Virus record (IMG/VR): IMGVR_UViG_3300032236_001859
Coordinates: 152,044 to 216,043 of that record
Strand: one strand, 5' to 3'
Length of the DNA stretch: 64,000 bases
From: a virus
Position 1 is the first letter of the stretch; each line of letters opens with the position of its first letter. Positions 59,799 through 64,000 of this stretch are shown piece after piece. The translations under genes and the position numbers were made by a program. The notes below the pieces were generated by a model. It was not told where the DNA came from and did no database searches. It was given only the letters and a program-made list of their open reading frames with translations.

Positions 59799-61067
59799 TT
59801 ATCTGATGAATCCTTTTTTCACGGCATCGGCAACACTGCCGACCCAGGCGAACTTCTTCCGAATCGATTCGAGAGGTATGACCATCCCCTCGGCTTTTCC
59901 GTGGATGGCGAGATCTGTGGGCTCCAAGGCATGGAGGCCCACCTTGCGGTCCACTATCGAGGTCACCAAGTAGCAGACCCCTCGGGATCTCCAGACCTGG
60001 GAGATCTCGACGTTATCGGGGCCCTGGTTCTCCATACAGGTCTGCATTCGCAACGAAATCTTCTCGAGGGCATCCAAGGTCTCCTCGGCGGCCACCGGGG
60101 AGGGTAGCAGAACCCCGACACGTCTTGCTATCATCTCGATGAGTTCGAGATCACTGGGCAGCTTGGGGAATGGCTTCTCGGGGCCTGGGGTTACCTGGTC
60201 CTCAAGGGTTACCTTGGCTACGCAGTTGGGGTTGCCGACACCAAGACCACGGGTGACCACTACGCCCTCCCATGGTCTCGGGGTTTCATCGACTTGGACA
60301 AATACAGTGCGGACTACCTTGTTACCCTGGGATGGCCATCCCATGGCATCGAAGATACCATCGAAGATGACCCCCGCTGAACTCGTGATCATGATTTCGC
60401 GAGAGTGCTCAAAGTCAGCACCATCAATGCCTGCAGGGGAATCCGTGACCAACCTGAGCTCGAATCTCTTGATTTCCAAATGATACCTGGACTCCCCGAC
60501 CTTCACGGGATACGGGGTACCATCGGCGGCCACCAAGACCAACTTGTATTCCTTGCCCAGCTCCTTGGGGAGCCCTGGTAACGGAACATCTGGCGTCACC
60601 TGAGCAGGGCGTGGCAGTGCTCCGAGTTCAGCGGGCTTCGCGATCTCAGGGAACACCCGCTCCATTAGGGTTTCATTCATGTGCAGTGGTGTCGGTGTAT
60701 GGAGTAACCCGGGGAACAACTTCTCGAGTAGCGCGGCCCCCGGGGTCTCCCCAGGGAAAATGCGACGTACCACGAGTACATTCGAGATAGGGGAATCTGC
60801 GATGATCTCCATACCATACGCCAACTTTTTGTCGGAGTCATCACGTACCACGATGACATCCCCTAATTCAGGTGCACGTGGCCACTTCTTGAGATCTTCG
60901 ATGTAGACCTCAAAAGTATAGTTTTCCGCTAAATCGTCCCATCTGGGATTCCGGAGTGTGGCGTAGGAGACCACATCAGGTACCAGCCAAGCCGAGACTA
61001 CTAAACCGATTTTGCCTTGCTCGAAGAGCACACTGGCCTTGCAAGGCTTGTTTTCATTTTCTGACAT
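59799..61067 (-). CDS. Unknown 422-aa beta-rich protein
   Basis: Start MSENENKPCKASVLF; the ATG six codons upstream is less likely. Made of short valine-rich strands and LPKEL/LPSDL linkers; DVIVVRDDSDKKLAYGMEII and FELRLVTDSPAG look like repeated beta units. No catalytic motif seen. A hairpin GGGC-GTAA-GCCC lies at 61090-61101, just upstream. Confidence 0.66.
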   Translation of the reverse strand: MSENENKPCKASVLFEQGKIGLVVSAWLVPDVVSYATLRNPRWDDLAENYTFEVYIEDLKKWPRAPELGDVIVVRDDSDKKLAYGMEIIADSPISNVLVVRRIFPGETPGAALLEKLFPGLLHTPTPLHMNETLMERVFPEIAKPAELGALPRPAQVTPDVPLPGLPKELGKEYKLVLVAADGTPYPVKVGESRYHLEIKRFELRLVTDSPAGIDGADFEHSREIMITSSAGVIFDGIFDAMGWPSQGNKVVRTVFVQVDETPRPWEGVVVTRGLGVGNPNCVAKVTLEDQVTPGPEKPFPKLPSDLELIEMIARRVGVLLPSPVAAEETLDALEKISLRMQTCMENQGPDNVEISQVWRSRGVCYLVTSIVDRKVGLHALEPTDLAIHGKAEGMVIPLESIRKKFAWVGSVADAVKKGFIR

Positions 61068-61100
61068 CGCATGTTCCTTGTGCAAATACGGGCTTACGCC

Positions 61101-61196
61101 CTAAGTGATATCACCTTGGTAGATGACTTTGATGTTGTCTTTGAGCCACTTCGCGAATACAGGCGCCAGCGGGGTGCCATTTACTGATCTCCTCAT
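61101..61196 (-). CDS. Small 31-aa protein, translationally coupled
   Basis: MRRSVNGTPLAPVFAKWLKD, then NIKVIYQGDIT. The ATG overlaps the stop of the 100-aa gene as ATGA, the common arrangement here, and the chain is protein-like (basic, amphipathic). Too short to assign. Confidence 0.5.
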   Translation of the reverse strand: MRRSVNGTPLAPVFAKWLKDNIKVIYQGDIT

Positions 61197-61495
61197 CGCC
61201 TGTAGTTGGAAAGGCGTTTCCACCCGATCTGAGCGGTGCCCCATCCCTTGGTGCCGCCACCCATTTCAGCGGGGCAGCGCCCGCCGTCGATGATGAGCTC
61301 CTCTTTGAGGTGCTCCTCGGAGATGAACTTGTAGAGCCAGTACCCGGCGTCCCATCGGCGACCCGCGGAACGAATAGCGATGAGATCCCGGACATCTGCG
61401 GGGAGCTCTTTGTAGATATCTTCGAGGCGCCCGTTGGGCACCTCGGCACGCCCGAAGATGGGCGCCTTGATTTTACGTGGTGGTGGGAATGGCAT
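61193..61495 (-). CDS. Small basic protein, 100 aa
   Basis: MPFPPPRKIKAPIFGRAEVP then RDLIAIRSAGRRWDAGYWLY and KGWGTAQIGWKRLSNYRR. Aromatic and Arg-rich; no Cys pairs. A half-site of the conserved upstream element lies at 61518-61532. Not recognised. Confidence 0.6.
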   Translation of the reverse strand: MPFPPPRKIKAPIFGRAEVPNGRLEDIYKELPADVRDLIAIRSAGRRWDAGYWLYKFISEEHLKEELIIDGGRCPAEMGGGTKGWGTAQIGWKRLSNYRR

Positions 61496-61517
61496 ATTTA
61501 GCCTTCTTTCAAATAGG

Positions 61518-61532
61518 TTGACTTTTATTGGG
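61518..61532 (-). promoter_or_regulatory. Degenerate copy of the upstream element
   Basis: The minus strand reads CCCAATAAAAGTCAACC, keeping the AGTCAACC half but not TTKAC. It lies 23 bp before the 100-aa gene start and overlaps the stop of the 286-aa gene. Confidence 0.3.
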
Positions 61533-62385
61533 GGTTGATCCCAAGAGCGAGGATACCTGCGTTCACGATTTCATCCAAGTTGCCAAGTCGCTTGTAACAT
61601 GATTCAAGAGTACGCGAGCCCTGAGGACCGACTACTCGACAAAGCATACCAGTTGCGGTGTCGCGCAGTTGGGAGGATTTTCGGACCCCCTGAGCAGATG
61701 GTAGGCGGACGCAATACACCCCTGTTTTAGTGTCAACCCATATTTCCTTAAAGCCTGCTTTTCGCGACGGCTCCGTTGTGGGGGTGTGCGGTGGCGTCCC
61801 ATCTAGGGGGCGGAGTGAAATAAAACCGGCGTGCAGCGCGGCATGCCGACATATCAGTGTACAGCTTAACAGTTTCTTGTCCTGCAAATGGTGCACCTCC
61901 CTGAATGCGTTGTGCCAATCCCCGCTTTTCAGGTCTTTCTGTGATGCCTGGATTAGATCAGCATCTACTGCTGGGCTGAACTCAGGACCTAAACCTATGC
62001 AGAACTCATAAAGCGCTTTCGCCCCACGTGGGATGAATTTTGACTTCGGCAGTGCGGGGTACACGCGCTCAAGCGCTGTGGTGAAATCGTGGCCTGCCTC
62101 AATCTCCCGCTGAATAGCTGGAATAATTGTGCGCATAACCACGGATCCACAGTGGGGGCGGGAGTACACTGGAAGTATGCGCGGGAACTTTTTGTGAACC
62201 TCCTCAATCTCGCGCTTGCACTCCGCGATTCTTTCGGCTTGTTTTGTGTCCAAGTCCCCCCATTTTCGCATCCTTTCGGGGTGATCCCATGACACACTAC
62301 TAAGTGCTTTTTCTCGCCGGGCACCACGCTTCGTCGCATGTGCCTCTGCGATTTCTTTAATAACTTCCAGTGTAGTTTTTAGCAT
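61525..62385 (-). CDS. Unknown 286-aa protein, AT-richer than its neighbours
   Basis: Not recognised. Helical N-terminal 120 residues (TLEVIKEIAEAHATKRGARR), then CTLICRHAALHAGF and a strand pair FKEIWVDTKTGVYCVRLPSA. Third-position A/T use is visibly higher than in adjacent genes, which suggests separate, later acquisition, perhaps as a selfish or moron gene. No LAGLIDADG, HNH or GIY-YIG motif seen. Confidence 0.7.
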   Translation of the reverse strand: MLKTTLEVIKEIAEAHATKRGARREKALSSVSWDHPERMRKWGDLDTKQAERIAECKREIEEVHKKFPRILPVYSRPHCGSVVMRTIIPAIQREIEAGHDFTTALERVYPALPKSKFIPRGAKALYEFCIGLGPEFSPAVDADLIQASQKDLKSGDWHNAFREVHHLQDKKLLSCTLICRHAALHAGFISLRPLDGTPPHTPTTEPSRKAGFKEIWVDTKTGVYCVRLPSAQGVRKSSQLRDTATGMLCRVVGPQGSRTLESCYKRLGNLDEIVNAGILALGINPQ

Positions 62386-62423
62386 AGTTTTTCGTTTGCC
62401 TCCTTGGGCACGCTGTGATCGGG

Positions 62424-62633
62424 TTAATCGTCGTCGTCAGGTGGGAACTCGGCGTTGAAGAGCTCAATGGCTTCTTTGGGTTCGTAACCGAAATAGAGCT
62501 TGCTCTCCCGGTGACCCCCACGCATCGCAGAGATCCGCAGGGCTCCAGAGTGTGCAATGGTTTCAACGGAGAGGTCGTCCACTACAGTGGACGCGTTCTC
62601 GGGGTTCTTGAGGTAGGGGCCATCCTCTGTCAT
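62424..62633 (-). CDS. Small acidic protein, 69 aa
   Basis: MTEDGPYLKNPENASTVVDD then LRISAMRGGHRESKLYFGYE and an acidic tail PPDDDD. Overlaps the 454-aa gene by ATGA. The tail may help assembly. Not recognised. Confidence 0.62.
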   Translation of the reverse strand: MTEDGPYLKNPENASTVVDDLSVETIAHSGALRISAMRGGHRESKLYFGYEPKEAIELFNAEFPPDDDD

Positions 62634-64000
62634 ACCGCCGCCTTCTTCAGACCAGGTGCGATCTGATCCAGCATTCCCATGAATAAGTGTTCACGTGCCC
62701 AGTCCTTGGGGATCACACGGAAAACGTATGGCGGCTGCAGGCTCAGGAGGTACAGCATGGACATGTCGTCGATGTGCTTGCAGACCACCCAGCGTTCACC
62801 AAAGACTCCCTCCCAGACCTGCCCAACTGCGGGTTCACCGTTTAGCTCGGACAACTTGTTACCGCAGGCGACCACGGTCCCATTTGACTCAAAAATCTTG
62901 GACACGAGTTCGCGACCATACTTCAGTCGTGCATCCAGTTCTTCGGTGAGATCCTTGGTGGCCTGGTCAACCATGGCACCGACGAGATCAACCCCTGCCA
63001 TCGACTTCTCGAGGTCGACCTCAGGGGGTTGCTTGCCATTGGTGAATTTGATGGGTGGTGGGTTCTCGGTTTCATCGATGACCACCATCGAGGAATCATG
63101 ACCACGAAGAACGCCATCCTCGGGGAAGTCGACTCTTACGGGGTCGTACTTTACAAGACACCGCTCTGATACCTGAACAATATGATTCTGGTTCTTGGTG
63201 AGATCCCCCCATATAACGGTCTCGGGGTCCACGGTAGGGGCAACGAAGACGCACCCAATAGAATTGAGATGACTGCCTTCCCGAGCCAGCTTAATGCTCA
63301 TGACTTTTCCAAAGAAGTCATACAGCGGTGATCTATTATCGGAATGCACGACGAGATCACCGAGTTTGAACTTGGACCCCTGGATGTTGGACCACCCCGA
63401 TACCTCGGGGGGTTGTGGATTAGCTGCCTGGAGTCCGGCGGCCTCACCGGGGGTGAGTGCACACTCGAGATTGGATCCAGCCTGTGACATCCGGCTTTCT
63501 TCCTTAGCAGCCGCGGCGTCCTCCATCACCGATATCGCAGGTGCCGGCGTGGTATCCTTGGGCTTCTTGACCACCGCGGTACCCGCCTTGGGGCCGAGGC
63601 GGCGTGACATCGCCATGAGTTCCTTGACCTGGGCGAGATCCTGGATGTCGATCCCAGGACGATCCGCCTTGCGGGTATCCAAGGTGATCTTTAGGCCCTC
63701 AATGGTGGGTGCCCGGGTGCGCTCACCTGACTTACTGAACTTGGTCTTGAACTCTTCAATTACCGCTGGGATCCGAACATTCTCCAGTGAACGCTGAAGG
63801 AGGTATCTCGCCCCCGAGGCGTTCATCACCGAGGTATCCATCATGCGATGTGCAGTGTACGAGAGGGCCTGGATCGTCAGTCTGGTGGTCTTGCTGCCCA
63901 TGGCTTTGACTGCAGCGGGGACATCAATGATGGCCTTGACGGCGTTACCAACGGCACGTGAGCTGCGCTCAGAGTTGCGGTCGTAGTGACGCACGATCTC
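62630..64000 (-). CDS. Unknown protein, 5' end outside the window
   Basis: The frame is open to the right edge (GAG ATC before a GTG at 63994), so the true start is probably beyond it; at least 454 aa are visible. Helical N-terminal 100 residues, then SKFKLGDLVVHSDN and CVFVAPTVDPETVIWGD, an SH3/KOW-like strand set near 200-270, and VGQVWEGVFGERWVVCKH near 385. A role as a nucleic-acid-binding or structural protein is open. Confidence 0.68.
   Translation of the reverse strand, partial: EIVRHYDRNSERSSRAVGNAVKAIIDVPAAVKAMGSKTTRLTIQALSYTAHRMMDTSVMNASGARYLLQRSLENVRIPAVIEEFKTKFSKSGERTRAPTIEGLKITLDTRKADRPGIDIQDLAQVKELMAMSRRLGPKAGTAVVKKPKDTTPAPAISVMEDAAAAKEESRMSQAGSNLECALTPGEAAGLQAANPQPPEVSGWSNIQGSKFKLGDLVVHSDNRSPLYDFFGKVMSIKLAREGSHLNSIGCVFVAPTVDPETVIWGDLTKNQNHIVQVSERCLVKYDPVRVDFPEDGVLRGHDSSMVVIDETENPPPIKFTNGKQPPEVDLEKSMAGVDLVGAMVDQATKDLTEELDARLKYGRELVSKIFESNGTVVACGNKLSELNGEPAVGQVWEGVFGERWVVCKHIDDMSMLYLLSLQPPYVFRVIPKDWAREHLFMGMLDQIAPGLKKAAV

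Noticed and set aside
61111-61449. 112-aa minus-strand frame
   Set aside because: Shifted frame of the 100-aa gene, which has the better composition and the coupled 31-aa gene after it.

Overview
The window reads as part of a large tailed-phage (Caudoviricetes) genome, or a phage contig from an environmental sample. Every gene I can support lies on the minus strand. Genes are packed end to end, most neighbours overlap by 4 bases (ATGA or GTGA) or abut, and no intergenic gap reaches 300 bases. A portal protein, fibre-like proteins, an intein-bearing ribonucleotide reductase and many small unrecognised proteins are typical of a big virulent phage. I saw no terminase, integrase, polymerase, lysis gene or rRNA/tRNA, and I could not identify the major capsid protein or a tape measure with confidence. 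The DNA is GC-rich. The intein and the gene at 61525-62385 look AT-richer. The host cannot be read from the sequence; autotransporter-type repeats in a fibre and a B12-dependent reductase are the only hints.

Layout in transcription order (right to left). 64000-56347: a dense operon of small proteins (zinc ribbons, a duplicated YKANK protein pair, a GNAT acetyltransferase), ended by a strong intrinsic terminator at 56271-56315. 56230-47050: a new unit starting with a PD-(D/E)XK nuclease-like protein, then a tandem family of four paralogues, small zinc-ribbon/membrane proteins, and large probable virion surface proteins (297, 682 and 332 aa). 47040-40868: HTH and zinc-binding small proteins, a membrane protein with an acidic tail, two large unknowns (455 and 281 aa) and a two-domain glycosyltransferase. 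40850-34810: a second glycan block with a three-domain glycosyltransferase and a GT25 to radical-SAM/SPASM fusion. 34799-30682: a beta-helical fibre and two tiny proteins that share a module with its C-terminus. 30669-27033: class II ribonucleotide reductase with a 320-aa intein, then a terminator. 26940-24050: an unknown 159-aa protein, a terminator, an XRE regulator and small proteins. 24050-15626: two giant fibre/adhesin proteins (1006 and 1800 aa). 15600-1: a structural block with small proteins, a NUDIX-HAD fusion, a spermidine-synthase-fold methyltransferase-like protein, the portal, and a 1891-aa protein with membrane segments.

Two DNA-level signals run across the window. A 15-bp imperfect inverted repeat, TTKAC-N5-GTMAA followed by CC, sits 20-142 bp upstream of six operon-leading genes, often followed by a GC-rich hairpin; it looks like a phage promoter or operator. 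A 17-bp element with GTCTC and GAGAC arms occurs four times inside genes in different reading frames, with a fifth, perfect 18-bp palindrome at the end of the XRE gene. The most unusual biology is the glycan block: three multidomain glycosyltransferases, one fused to a radical-SAM/SPASM module whose cluster-binding cysteines have a non-standard spacing.
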